From contig NZ_PUEJ01000010.1 of assembly GCF_002982075.1 (NCBI RefSeq), positions 186,001 to 250,000 of the forward strand: a stretch of 64,000 nucleotides of DNA, written 5' to 3'. Shown here one piece after another: positions 1-9,147 of the stretch. How positions within the stretch are numbered: the stretch's first letter is position 1; every line of letters begins with the position of its first letter. The position numbers and the translations under genes were made by a program. The DNA is from Labrys okinawensis. GTDB taxonomy: Bacteria > Pseudomonadota > Alphaproteobacteria > Rhizobiales > Labraceae. Below the pieces are notes generated by a model. The model had not been told where the DNA came from and did not search any database. It worked only from the letters and a program-made list of their open reading frames with translations.

Positions 1-497
1 CCATCGAAGAAGGACTGCATCAGGAAGGCGGCGAACGGCACGTTATAGGCGGTATAGATGATGATCAGGCCGGTCAGGCTGTTGTTGAGGCCGAGCGGCT
101 GGAACAGCTTGAAGATCGGCGCGATGATCATCACCAGCGGAAACATCTGGGTGACCAGCATCAGTCCGACCAGCCAGAATTTGCCGCGATAGACGAAGCG
201 CGAAAAGCTGTAGCCGGCGCCAGCCGCCAGCAGCGTGGTGAACAGCGCGGTAAAGCCCGAGATGATCACGCTGTTGCGGAAGAACAGCGGGAAATCGGTG
301 TGGGTGATCACCGAGGCATAATGATCGAAACCGAAGCGCGAAGGCCACAGCTTCACCCCTTCGCTGTAGAGCAGATCATTGGGCGTGACCGAGACCTTGA
401 ATACCCAGTAAAGTGGGAACAGGGCGAAGAGCAGGAACAGCCCGATCAGGGTGTAATGAAAGACCCAATAGGCCGAACGGCGGGTGGAACGGCGCAT
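1..497 (-). CDS. Carbohydrate ABC transporter permease (MalG-like), 3' part missing
   Basis: Inner-membrane subunit of a binding-protein-dependent importer, the second permease of the system encoded up to 2896. The frame opens with ATG at 497 and begins MRRSTRRSAYWVFHYTLIGL, giving a first membrane helix at about residues 12-33. Further hydrophobic segments follow at about 70-95, 105-130 and 135-155, as in MalG-type proteins of 270-300 residues. The window ends before the cytoplasmic EAA loop, so about 40% of the protein is missing. The upstream permease stops at 500, three bases before this start, so the two are almost certainly cotranscribed. The substrate cannot be read from the sequence. 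Confidence 0.88.
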   Translation of the reverse strand, partial: MRRSTRRSAYWVFHYTLIGLFLLFALFPLYWVFKVSVTPNDLLYSEGVKLWPSRFGFDHYASVITHTDFPLFFRNSVIISGFTALFTTLLAAGAGYSFSRFVYRGKFWLVGLMLVTQMFPLVMIIAPIFKLFQPLGLNNSLTGLIIIYTAYNVPFAAFLMQSFFD

Positions 498-499
498 GG

Positions 500-1423
500 T
501 CAGGCCCTCCGGATCAGCATTTGCCTGAGCGCGATCAGCGTGGCGGCATAGGCAAGCAGCAGCACCAGCAGCACCATCGAAATCGCCGAGGCATAGCCGA
601 AATCGAGGCGCATATAGGCCTGCGTGTAGATGTAGCTGGCGATGATCTGGGTCGAGTCGGCCGGCCCGCCGCGCGTCATCACCACGATGAGGTCGGCGGA
701 ATTGGCGATCCAGACCGCGCGCAGCAGCACGGTGATGGCGATCGTCGGTGCCAGGAACGGCACGGTGATCGAGGTAAAGCGCTTGAGCGGCCCGGCGCCA
801 TCGATCTCGGCCGCCTCATAGATGTCCTGCGGGATCGACTGCAGGGCGGCGAGCAGTGTGATGGCGAAGAACGGAAAGCCCCACCAGACATTGGCGACGA
901 TCGGGCCCCAGATGGCATGGGTCGGGCTGGAGAGAATGTTGTCGGGCGCCGCCATCAGGCCGAGGCCGGAGAGCCAGTGCGGCACCGGACCGACGATGGG
1001 ATTGAACATCCAGGCCCAGTTGAGGCCGGAGAGAAAGCTCGGCACGGCCCAGGGCAGGAACACCAGTGCCTGCACCACGCCTCGCCCCGGGAAGGGCCGG
1101 TTGAGCAGGAGGGCCAGGATCAGGCCGAGAATGAATTGCAGGGCGACCGAGACCACCGTCCACAGCACCGTATTGGAAAGGGCGTTCCAGAAATTGGCAT
1201 CGCCCCACATGGTGTGGAAATGATCGAGCCCGACAAAGCCGCCGCCAAAGGGTTTCAGGAGTTGGATATCGCGGAAGGCGTAGGACATGCCGATGGCCAG
1301 AGGCACCAGCATGATCGCCACGATCAGGATCACCGAAGGCGCTGCATAGAGCCAGGGTTCGAACGCCAGCCAGGCGCTTCGGCCGCGCCGCCTGGTCGGA
1401 ATGGAAAGTTCTGCCAAAGCCAT
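500..1423 (-). CDS. Carbohydrate ABC transporter permease (MalF/UgpA-like)
   Basis: First permease of the sugar-type importer, about 307 residues with six predicted helices. The EAA loop that contacts the ATPase reads EAAEIDGAGPLKRF near residue 210. The frame is open to 1573, but the extra N-terminus is basic, proline-rich and lies in an intergenic palindrome, so I chose ATG 1423 (MALAELSIPTRRRGRS), which puts a helix where family members have it. It lies between the binding-protein gene and the MalG-like permease. No ATPase is visible; it may lie beyond position 1 or be shared with another system. Confidence 0.9.
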   Translation of the reverse strand: MALAELSIPTRRRGRSAWLAFEPWLYAAPSVILIVAIMLVPLAIGMSYAFRDIQLLKPFGGGFVGLDHFHTMWGDANFWNALSNTVLWTVVSVALQFILGLILALLLNRPFPGRGVVQALVFLPWAVPSFLSGLNWAWMFNPIVGPVPHWLSGLGLMAAPDNILSSPTHAIWGPIVANVWWGFPFFAITLLAALQSIPQDIYEAAEIDGAGPLKRFTSITVPFLAPTIAITVLLRAVWIANSADLIVVMTRGGPADSTQIIASYIYTQAYMRLDFGYASAISMVLLVLLLAYAATLIALRQMLIRRA

Positions 1424-1484
1424 TCGGTATCCGATCGGGAATGGGCTGGGGACGGAGAAGGCAGCCGGGCGTGCCGAACCATTC

Positions 1485-1605
1485 CCTCCTCCCCTTGCGG
1501 GAAAAGGTGCCGGCAGGCGGATGAGGGGTGGCGGCGCCCCTGAAGAGGTCGCGTGCCTCCCCTCATCCGGCACTTCGTGCCACCTTCTCCCGCAAGGGGA
1601 GAAGG
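1485..1605. repeat. Long palindromic intergenic repeat
   Basis: Two inverted arms, about 1485-1527 and 1558-1605, face each other across a loop of about 30 bases. The left arm contains CTCCCCTTGCGGGAAAAGG and ends GCGGATGAGGGG; the right arm starts CCCCTCATCCGGCAC and contains TTCTCCCGCAAGGGGAGAAG. Elements of this type are common in Hyphomicrobiales genomes (family recollection, not searched). It fills the gap between the binding-protein gene and the first permease, so in the transcript it would form a long hairpin that could protect the upstream message or cut read-through into the permeases. Confidence 0.8.
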
Positions 1606-1630
1606 AACACGCGCGGAGCCTACGGAATGA

Positions 1631-2896
1631 CTACTTCTTCTTCGCCAGAAACTTCTGCTGGGCCTTGGTCAAATAGTCCGCCCACTGCCCGGCGAGTTGC
1701 TCGGGGGTGAGCTGGCCCAGCAGCGCCTGCTGCGTGGTCTTGACCGCGATGGAGTCGGCGAAGAAGGCGAACTCCTCCAGATAGGTCGGCATCACCAGCG
1801 GCGAGACATTGGAATCGCCGAGCTCGGCGAACCAGCCCTTGAACTTGGGGTCGGCATAGAAGGGATCGTTGGCGGCGGACTTGTAGATCGGCAACGCGCC
1901 CGTCTTCTTGTTCCAGGCGATGTTGCCTTCCGGGCCATCGAGGGCGGCGATCAGCTTCCAGGCCAGTTCCTTGTTCTCGGAATTGGCGAACATCGACCAG
2001 GAGGCATAGCCGATGGTCGGGAAGGTCTTGCCGGCCGGCCCCTTGGGCATGGGGGCGACGTCGTAATCGTCCTTGTTCATCTTGTCGGCCACGGCGATCA
2101 GGGCATCGGGATCCTGGTCGAGCATGGCGCAGGTGCCGGAATAGAAGCCGGTGACGATCTCGTTGAAGCCCCAGTTCACGCTATCCTTGGGCGCATAGCC
2201 GTTCTTGTAGAGATCGACCAGCACGGTGACGCCCTTGATCCAGCCGGGATCGGCCATGGTCGAGGTGCCGTCAGGCTTGAAGAAGGTACCGTCTCCCGCC
2301 ATGTTGGCGCCCATCATCATCCAGCCATTGAGGCCGCCGGGACCGCCGCGCAGGCAATAGCCGAACTTGCCCGGAAGGGCGGAAACCTTCTTGGCCGCCT
2401 CGACGAACTCGTCCATCGTCTTGGGCGGACCGTCGACGCCGGCTTCCTTGAACAGCTTCTTGTTGTAGAACATCGCGCGCAGATAGAAGCCATAGGGCAG
2501 CGCGTAGGCGGTGTTGTTGACATAGCGCCCCATTTCGAGTGCGCGGTCGTTCAGTTCCTTGGTGTGCTCCCATTTGGCCAGATAGGGCTCGAGATTTTCG
2601 AGCATGCCATTATTGGCGTAGAGCGACTGCCACCGGTCAGGCATCTCGACCACATCCGGCGTATCGCCGGCCGAGACCATGGTGGCGAACTTCTCGAAGG
2701 CCTGGCCCCAGGGCAGCGAGGTGATCTCCACCTTCACGCCCGGATTGGCGTCCTCGAACTTCTTGACGATCTCCTTGAGCGTCTGGGTGCGCTCAGGACT
2801 GGTGATGACTTCCGTCAGCTTGAGCGTGGTGTCGGCCAAAGCCGGCAAGGCCAGGGCCAACGAGGCCGTCGCGGCCAGCAACAGTTTCTTGAACAT
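1631..2896 (-). CDS. Extracellular solute-binding protein, family 1 (sugar-type)
   Basis: Periplasmic binding protein of 421 residues delivering substrate to the downstream permeases. A Sec signal peptide is clear (MFKKLLLAATASLALALPALA, cleavage near residue 21), without a lipobox cysteine. The mature protein has the family 1 layout, with VKVEITSLPWGQAFEKF early and a segment near residue 80 reading GDTPDVVEMPDRW. A GAGAGGGG-type ribosome site precedes ATG 2896. It follows the MetC-like gene by 84 bases and is separated from the permeases by the 1485-1605 palindrome. The sugar is not identifiable; the companion PLP enzyme suggests the ligand may carry a thioether or amino acid part (inference). 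Confidence 0.9.
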   Translation of the reverse strand: MFKKLLLAATASLALALPALADTTLKLTEVITSPERTQTLKEIVKKFEDANPGVKVEITSLPWGQAFEKFATMVSAGDTPDVVEMPDRWQSLYANNGMLENLEPYLAKWEHTKELNDRALEMGRYVNNTAYALPYGFYLRAMFYNKKLFKEAGVDGPPKTMDEFVEAAKKVSALPGKFGYCLRGGPGGLNGWMMMGANMAGDGTFFKPDGTSTMADPGWIKGVTVLVDLYKNGYAPKDSVNWGFNEIVTGFYSGTCAMLDQDPDALIAVADKMNKDDYDVAPMPKGPAGKTFPTIGYASWSMFANSENKELAWKLIAALDGPEGNIAWNKKTGALPIYKSAANDPFYADPKFKGWFAELGDSNVSPLVMPTYLEEFAFFADSIAVKTTQQALLGQLTPEQLAGQWADYLTKAQQKFLAKKK

Positions 2897-2980
2897 TGAG
2901 ATTCCCCTCTCTTGTTATTTGCACCCTACGTCCCAGCCAGAACCCGAACGCTCGTCCAATGGGCGGCGTCGGCGCACCGG

Positions 2981-4165
2981 CTATCTCTTGGCCGCAGCCA
3001 GCGCCTGCGTGACATCGGCCCATAGCGCGTCCGTGCCTTCCAGGCCGACATGGAAGCGCACGATGCGCTCCGAAACCCCGAAATCCAGCGCCGAGTTAGG
3101 ACCCGCATTCTGGCCACGCGTAACCAATGCCGGCACCACCAGGCTTTCATGCCCGCCCCAGCTCACGCCGATCTTGAACAGCTTGAGGGCATTGCAGAAG
3201 GCGGGAATGTCGATGCTGTCGTCGAGTTCGAAGGAGAACAGGCCGGAGGTGCCGCTCAGCCCGGGCGGCAGGCTGTTGCCGAGACCCGGATGGTAGACTG
3301 CCACCACTTCCGGTAGCTCGCCGAGCTTGCGCGCGATGGCCAGGCCTGCCGCCTCATGCGCCTTCATGCGCGTCGGCAAGGTGCGCAGCCCCCTGAGCAG
3401 CAGCCAGGCTTCGAACGGCGCCAGCTTGGCGCCGAGATAGGGTGTGATGGTGCGGCGGATGATGTCGACGAGTTCCTTGCGCCCTGCTACCACGCCGGCA
3501 ACCACGTCCGAATGGCCACCGATATATTTGGAAGCCGAGTGCACCACGAGGTCGACGCCGAGGCGCACCGGCTGCTGGAAGACCGGCGAGGCCCAGCTGT
3601 TGTCGAGGATGGTGATGACGCCGTGCTGGCGGGCCAAGGCCGTGAGCGCGGGAATGTCCTGCGTCTCCATCATCCAGCTGTTCGGGCTCTCCATGTAGAA
3701 GAGCCTGGCGCCGGGCAGTGCCGCGGCGACGGCCTCGGCGTCACGGCCGTCGACATAGACGGTCTCGACCTTCCAGCGTTTCAGCAGCGTCTCGAACAGG
3801 CGATAGGCGTCGGGATAGACATGTCGCACGCACACGATGCGATCGCCCGGCTCGAGGAAAGCGAGCACACTGGAGGAAATCGCGCCCATGCCGCTGGCAA
3901 AGCCGATGGCATCCTCGGTGTGTTCGAGTTCGGCGATCTTCTCCTCGAAAAGGCGCGTGGTCGGATTGGTGACACGGGTATAGACGGGGCGCGACTGCTC
4001 GCCGCGATAGGTCGCCGCCATCTCCTCGAAGCTGGAGAAGGTGAACAGCGACGTCTGCACGATCGGCGGCACCACAGCCTCGAAGGCGTGGGCATCGTCA
4101 TGGGCGACGACGAGGCTGGCATGGTCGAAATCGGCCAATGCCTGCGTCATCCGATGGTCGGTCAT
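2981..4165 (-). CDS. Cys/Met metabolism PLP-dependent lyase, MetC-like
   Basis: Fold-type I PLP enzyme of the trans-sulfuration family, 394 residues, the usual length. Visible are the YTRVTNPTT segment near 62-70, the substrate-side ESPNSWMMETQ near 159, the cofactor aspartate in LDNSWA (188) and the Schiff-base lysine in SASKYIGGHSD (K213). The SWMME, DNSWA, GHSD and SWGGHESL segments resemble cystathionine beta-lyases more than gamma-synthases, but reaction choice in this family is hard to read. Its ATG overlaps the TGA of the upstream GntR gene (ATGA at 4165-4162), implying translational coupling. Position in front of a sugar-type importer suggests a catabolic lyase rather than methionine synthesis. 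Confidence 0.88.
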   Translation of the reverse strand: MTDHRMTQALADFDHASLVVAHDDAHAFEAVVPPIVQTSLFTFSSFEEMAATYRGEQSRPVYTRVTNPTTRLFEEKIAELEHTEDAIGFASGMGAISSSVLAFLEPGDRIVCVRHVYPDAYRLFETLLKRWKVETVYVDGRDAEAVAAALPGARLFYMESPNSWMMETQDIPALTALARQHGVITILDNSWASPVFQQPVRLGVDLVVHSASKYIGGHSDVVAGVVAGRKELVDIIRRTITPYLGAKLAPFEAWLLLRGLRTLPTRMKAHEAAGLAIARKLGELPEVVAVYHPGLGNSLPPGLSGTSGLFSFELDDSIDIPAFCNALKLFKIGVSWGGHESLVVPALVTRGQNAGPNSALDFGVSERIVRFHVGLEGTDALWADVTQALAAAKR

Positions 4166-4878
4166 TTGGACATGTCCTTGATGTCTTCTTCGACAATTTC
4201 GAGAATGGCGAGCGTCTTCAAACGTGCCGTTTCTGGATCGCGCCGGACGATGGCGTCGAAGAGCTCGCGATGGAAACGAAAGGAGCGGCGGGCAAAATCG
4301 GGGCGGTCGAACGGTTCGTCGAAGAAACTCTCGAAGGCACCGCGCATTTGTTCCAGGAGCTGGCCGAACAGGGGATTGTGGCTGGCGTCGTAGATGGCCA
4401 GATGGAAAGCGAGGTCCTCGGGGCCGGAGGTTCCCTTTTCCAGATGCACCGCCTCCATGATGTCGAGCTTGGCCTCGATGACGGCGATGTCGTCAGGGGT
4501 CGCCCTGAGGGCGGCGAGCGCGCTCACCTCGGTTTCGAGCCCGCGCCGAACCTCCAGCGTCTGCAGCAGGCGGTCGCGCAGCAAGGCAGTATCGATCACC
4601 AGCGGCATGTGGATGGCGTCGGCCGAGAACACCCGCTTGAGATAGGTACCGCTGCCCTTGCGGGATTCCACCACCCCCAGGGCCTGCAGCTTGCGGATGA
4701 CTTCCCGCACCGTGGAACGGCCGACCGCCAGGGTCTGCATCAGCTGCCGTTCGGTCGGCAGCCGCTCGCCAGGTTTGATGCCGGAGGTGGCTATGAAGGT
4801 GCCGATCGCACGCATGACGTCATCCGCCCGGTCGGCGGATGGCAGCGGAGCAAGTCCCTGGAGAGACGGCGTGCTCAA
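4162..4878 (-). CDS. GntR family transcriptional regulator, FadR subfamily
   Basis: DNA-binding repressor/activator of 238 residues, probably local to this operon. The winged helix occupies about residues 15-85 with the typical GERLPTERQLMQTL and VGRSTVREVIRKLQALG segments. A helical FCD ligand domain fills about 95-230, with likely metal-site residues in DLAFHLAIYDASHNPL and the distal FRFHRELFDAI. The reading frame starts with TTG at 4878, preceded by GGAAG. The first gene of the operon, it is coupled by ATGA overlap to the PLP lyase. Two copies of ATTGGTCTGAC in inverted orientation lie just upstream (4906-4969) and suggest autoregulation. Confidence 0.92.
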   Translation of the reverse strand: MSTPSLQGLAPLPSADRADDVMRAIGTFIATSGIKPGERLPTERQLMQTLAVGRSTVREVIRKLQALGVVESRKGSGTYLKRVFSADAIHMPLVIDTALLRDRLLQTLEVRRGLETEVSALAALRATPDDIAVIEAKLDIMEAVHLEKGTSGPEDLAFHLAIYDASHNPLFGQLLEQMRGAFESFFDEPFDRPDFARRSFRFHRELFDAIVRRDPETARLKTLAILEIVEEDIKDMSK

Positions 4879-4905
4879 ATGCGGCTTCCGGATGATGATT
4901 CAAAA

Positions 4906-4969
4906 ATTGGTCTGACATCTGACTATTTTTCAAAGCAGATTGGATTGTCAAGGAGAAAGTCAGACCAAT
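4906..4969. promoter_or_regulatory. Paired GntR/FadR-type operator half-sites
   Basis: ATTGGTCTGAC at 4906-4916 and its exact inverse GTCAGACCAAT at 4959-4969 form an 11-base perfect inverted pair with 42 bases between. FadR-subfamily regulators such as PdhR and LldR bind TGGT-N3-ACCA-like sites, and TGGTCTGAC matches the left half well. The pair lies 28-91 bases in front of the GntR gene, in the divergent gap with rimO. Binding itself is inferred. Confidence 0.6.
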
Positions 4970-5142
4970 CACAATCCCGTGGATAGGCCTTGGGACCCGG
5001 CTCTTCTTCGCGGCAAACGGGATGTTTCCGGTCTGCCTGAAGAGCAGGCTCGATTGCCTGCCATGCTCACTCCGCAATTGCATTCCGACCCGTCTTGGCG
5101 CAAAGGAACGCGTTTCATGAGACAGACGGAAAGAAAGCGGAC

Positions 5143-6495
<1,353 letters not shown>

Positions 6496-6843
6496 GGACC
6501 GGCGATCCGGAAATCCGGGCGCGACCGACAACAGCAACACCGACTTTACGAACCCGATCGCCGACAGTCGGGTTCGTCCCAGACCGCTTCACTGCCGCGG
6601 TCCGGCGGCGTCTTCCGCCTCAATCACAAGAGACAAACTTATATCCGACAGCCACGGGATGGGCGGCAACGCCGCGCTGCCTTATCCAAAGGCCAAGATT
6701 TTCTCATGTCACCGCCAAATATTCATCGTTTGGCGGGAGCCGGATTTGCTCCTATCCGGTGTCGAGCGGGCGGTGGTCGATGATGCGGCGGAGTGCCGAC
6801 GAGACCTGTCTCCCCGGGACAACATCGCGAAATGGAGTTGGGA
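6496..6843. other. Intergenic region between rimO and the beta-lactamase gene
   Basis: About 350 bases without a credible gene. It holds the rimO hairpin (6548-6577) and an inverted repeat CGCCAAA (6713-6719)/TTTGGCG (6729-6735), centred about 120 bases before the beta-lactamase start, which could be an operator. I see no divergent ampR-type regulator. Confidence 0.6.
6548..6577 (+). terminator. Terminator-like hairpin after rimO
   Basis: ACGAACCCGA (6548-6557) and TCGGGTTCGT (6568-6577) form a perfect 10-base stem with a 10-base loop, 53 bases after the rimO stop. There is no long T run, so it may be a weak or Rho-assisted terminator. Confidence 0.55.
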
Positions 6844-8067
6844 ATGATGTCGTCGACATTGCGAGCCAATCTGAAACTCGGATGTCCGACGGGGATGATC
6901 GCCGCATCGGCTCTCGCAGTTTCCATGACTGCCGGCTCACCGGTTTCGGCCCAGACGCCCCCAGAACGGAGCCATCTGGAAGAGGTCGTCGACGCCGCCA
7001 TCAAGCCGTTGATGGAGCGGGATAAAATTCCCGGCATAGCCGTCGCCATCGTCGTCGGCGGCAAGCAATTCGTCTTCAATTACGGCCTCGCCTCGAAGGA
7101 AAACGGACAGAAGGTCACCGACGCCACGCTTTTCGAGGTCGGCTCGATCAGCAAGACCTTCACCGCTACCCTCGCCGCCTATGGCCAGGTCCGCGGCGCC
7201 TTCTCCCTGTCCGACAGGGCGGGACAGAGATTGCCGGCTCTCGCCGGCAGCAGTCTCGAAAATGCCAGCCTGCTCGACCTTGCCACCTACACGGCCGGCG
7301 GCCTGCCCCTACAGTTTCCGGACGAGGTCACCGACGATGCCAAGATGCTTGCCTATTACAAGGCATGGCACCCGGCTTACGCGCCCGGCACCCACCGGCT
7401 CTATTCCAATCCGAGCATCGGCCTGTTCGGCTATCTCGCCGCTCAGGCCATGGGCAAGCCCTTCGATGACCTCATGCAGGCGGAGCTGCTGCCCCTGCTC
7501 GGTCTCTCCAATACCTATGTCAGGGTGCCGCAGGAACGAATGGCCGACTATGCCTGGGGCAATAGCAAGAACAACAAGCCCATCCGGGTATCGCCGGGGC
7601 CCATGGATGCCGAAGCCTATGGCATCAAGACAACCGCAGCCGACCTCATCCGCTTCGTCGAAGCCAATATGAACGGTTCCCGGCTGGATGAATCGCTCCA
7701 GCGCGCCATCGCTGCAACGCAAACGGGCTATTACAAGATCGGCGTGATGCAGCAGGGACTCGGATGGGAAATGTATGGCTATCCGACGACGCTCGAGCGG
7801 CTGCTCGCCGGAAACTCGGCCAAGATGGCCCTCGAGCCGCACCAGGCGCACAAGCTCGTGCCGCCCCAGCCGGCACGGCGTGACATGCTGTTCAACAAGA
7901 CCGGCTCCACCAGCGGCTTTGGAGGCTATGTCGCCTATGTGCCCGCCAGGGGCATCGGCATCGTGATCCTGGCCAACAAGAACTATCCCATTCCGGATCG
8001 GATCAAGGCGGCCTGGCAGATCATGACTGCGCTCGACGGCCCAATAAAACCGGCGCCCAAGCCCTGA
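6844..8067 (+). CDS. ampC: Class C beta-lactamase (AmpC-type serine hydrolase)
   Basis: Periplasmic serine hydrolase that would open the beta-lactam ring. From ATG 6844 it is 407 residues, with GGAG at 6834 as ribosome site (ATG 6847 is equally possible). A signal peptide of about 36 residues ends VSA before QTPPERS. All three active-site elements of the class are present: the nucleophile motif S101-I-S-K104 in FEVGSISKTF, Y-S-N in HRLYSNPSIG, and K-T-G in LFNKTGSTSGFGGYVAYVP. Total length and the KTG context fit class C better than esterases or DD-peptidases of the same fold. No ampR regulator or ampG neighbour is visible. A strong terminator follows, so it is a single-gene unit. Confidence 0.87.
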   Translation: MMSSTLRANLKLGCPTGMIAASALAVSMTAGSPVSAQTPPERSHLEEVVDAAIKPLMERDKIPGIAVAIVVGGKQFVFNYGLASKENGQKVTDATLFEVGSISKTFTATLAAYGQVRGAFSLSDRAGQRLPALAGSSLENASLLDLATYTAGGLPLQFPDEVTDDAKMLAYYKAWHPAYAPGTHRLYSNPSIGLFGYLAAQAMGKPFDDLMQAELLPLLGLSNTYVRVPQERMADYAWGNSKNNKPIRVSPGPMDAEAYGIKTTAADLIRFVEANMNGSRLDESLQRAIAATQTGYYKIGVMQQGLGWEMYGYPTTLERLLAGNSAKMALEPHQAHKLVPPQPARRDMLFNKTGSTSGFGGYVAYVPARGIGIVILANKNYPIPDRIKAAWQIMTALDGPIKPAPKP

Positions 8068-8093
8068 GACGTCGGCGACAGACAGGCGCCCAG

Positions 8094-8125
8094 GCCCTGC
8101 ACCTCCCCGGTGCGGGGCTTTTTTT
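8094..8125 (+). terminator. Rho-independent terminator of the beta-lactamase gene
   Basis: GCCCTGCACC (8094-8103) pairs with GGTGCGGGGC (8109-8118), with one G-T wobble, around a 5-base loop. Seven T residues follow (8119-8125). This is the classic form, 27 bases after the stop. Confidence 0.85.
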
Positions 8126-8183
8126 ACGCCGTTTCCTTCCCACCAAAACCAGGCGACTCCGTTCCCACCTGGCCACATCCGTC

Positions 8184-8245
8184 TTGACACCCCTGGATGC
8201 CATTAATACCATAACTATGCCTAATATAACATAATAATGTAATAT
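8184..8245 (+). promoter_or_regulatory. Promoter and palindromic operator of the amino acid ABC operon
   Basis: TTGACA at 8184-8189 is followed after 17 bases by TACCAT at 8207-8212, a good sigma-70 pair. Just downstream, ATATAACATAATAATGTAAT and the next two bases (8224-8245) form a near-perfect 22-base palindrome (9 of 11 pairs). It sits where transcription would begin, so a repressor bound there would block the promoter. The segment is strikingly AT-rich against the GC-rich surroundings. Its regulator is not encoded beside it. Confidence 0.6.
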
Positions 8246-8274
8246 AGCATCCAGATGATGGGGAGTTCAGCACT

Positions 8275-9147
8275 ATGGAAGACTTCGCCGAAACCAGACG
8301 GAATCTGGTCAAGGGCGGCTTGCTCGGCGGCCTCGCCCTCGCCAGCGTCGTCGGCTCCGCCCGGCAGGCAGCCGCGCAAGCCTCGTCCGACAGCCTGCTC
8401 CGCACCGTGCTCGATCGCGGTCACCTGATCGTCGGCACCGGTTCCACCAATGCGCCCTGGCATTTCGAGGACGAGAAGGGCGAACTCACCGGCATGGACA
8501 TCGCCATGGCGAAGATCCTCGCCAAGGGCCTGTTCGACGACGCCAGCAAGATCGAGTTCGTGCGGCAGGACGCTGCCCAGCGCGTTCCCAACATCAATAC
8601 CGGCAAGGTCGACGTCGTCATCCAGTTCATGACGATCTCGCCGGCCCGGGCCCAGCTCGTCGCCTATTCGCGCCCCTATTACGTCGAGGGCGTCGCCTTG
8701 CTGACGCGCCCAGACAGCGACAAGAAGACCTTCGACGACCTCCTCAAGGCCGGGTCCGGCGCCCGCATCTCCATCCTGCAGAACGTCGACGCCGAGGAAA
8801 CGGTGAAGAAAGTGCTGCCCGAGGCGACGGTGATGCAGCTCGACAGCCAGCCCAACGTGGTACTTGCCCTGGATTCAAAGCGCGTCGACGCCGCCGCCGT
8901 CGATCTTTCCAACGTCTGGTGGCTCGCCAAGCGTCATCCCGACAAATATTTCGACGCCGGCAAATCCTGGAACGCCATGCTCTACGGAGCGGCGGTGCGC
9001 CAGGGCGACCCGGACTGGCTCCATTTCGTCAACACCACCTTCGGCGTGGCGATCCATGGCCACCAGAACGAGATCTATGATGCGGCGCTGCGCGATTATT
9101 TCGGCCTGACGCCGCCGGCCCGCAAACCCGGGCTGCCGACCTTCTAG
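8275..9147 (+). CDS. Polar amino acid ABC transporter substrate-binding protein (Tat-exported)
   Basis: Family 3 periplasmic binding protein, 290 residues. The N-terminus TRRNLVKGGLLGGLALASVV carries twin arginines before a hydrophobic stretch and AQA cleavage region, so export by the Tat route is likely. The mature part shows the family start LLRTVLDRGHLIVGTGSTNA and the GELTGMDIAMAKILA segment, then VVIQFMTISPARAQLVAYSRPYY. GGGAG at 8261 precedes ATG 8275. First gene of the four-gene importer 8275-11371, with a promoter/operator directly upstream. Ligand not identifiable, probably an amino acid or similar small compound. Confidence 0.92.
   Translation: MEDFAETRRNLVKGGLLGGLALASVVGSARQAAAQASSDSLLRTVLDRGHLIVGTGSTNAPWHFEDEKGELTGMDIAMAKILAKGLFDDASKIEFVRQDAAQRVPNINTGKVDVVIQFMTISPARAQLVAYSRPYYVEGVALLTRPDSDKKTFDDLLKAGSGARISILQNVDAEETVKKVLPEATVMQLDSQPNVVLALDSKRVDAAAVDLSNVWWLAKRHPDKYFDAGKSWNAMLYGAAVRQGDPDWLHFVNTTFGVAIHGHQNEIYDAALRDYFGLTPPARKPGLPTF

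Noticed and set aside
413-1543. A 376-codon plus-strand open frame at the left end.
   Set aside because: It is opposite a well-supported permease, has biased low-complexity composition and no recognisable motif.
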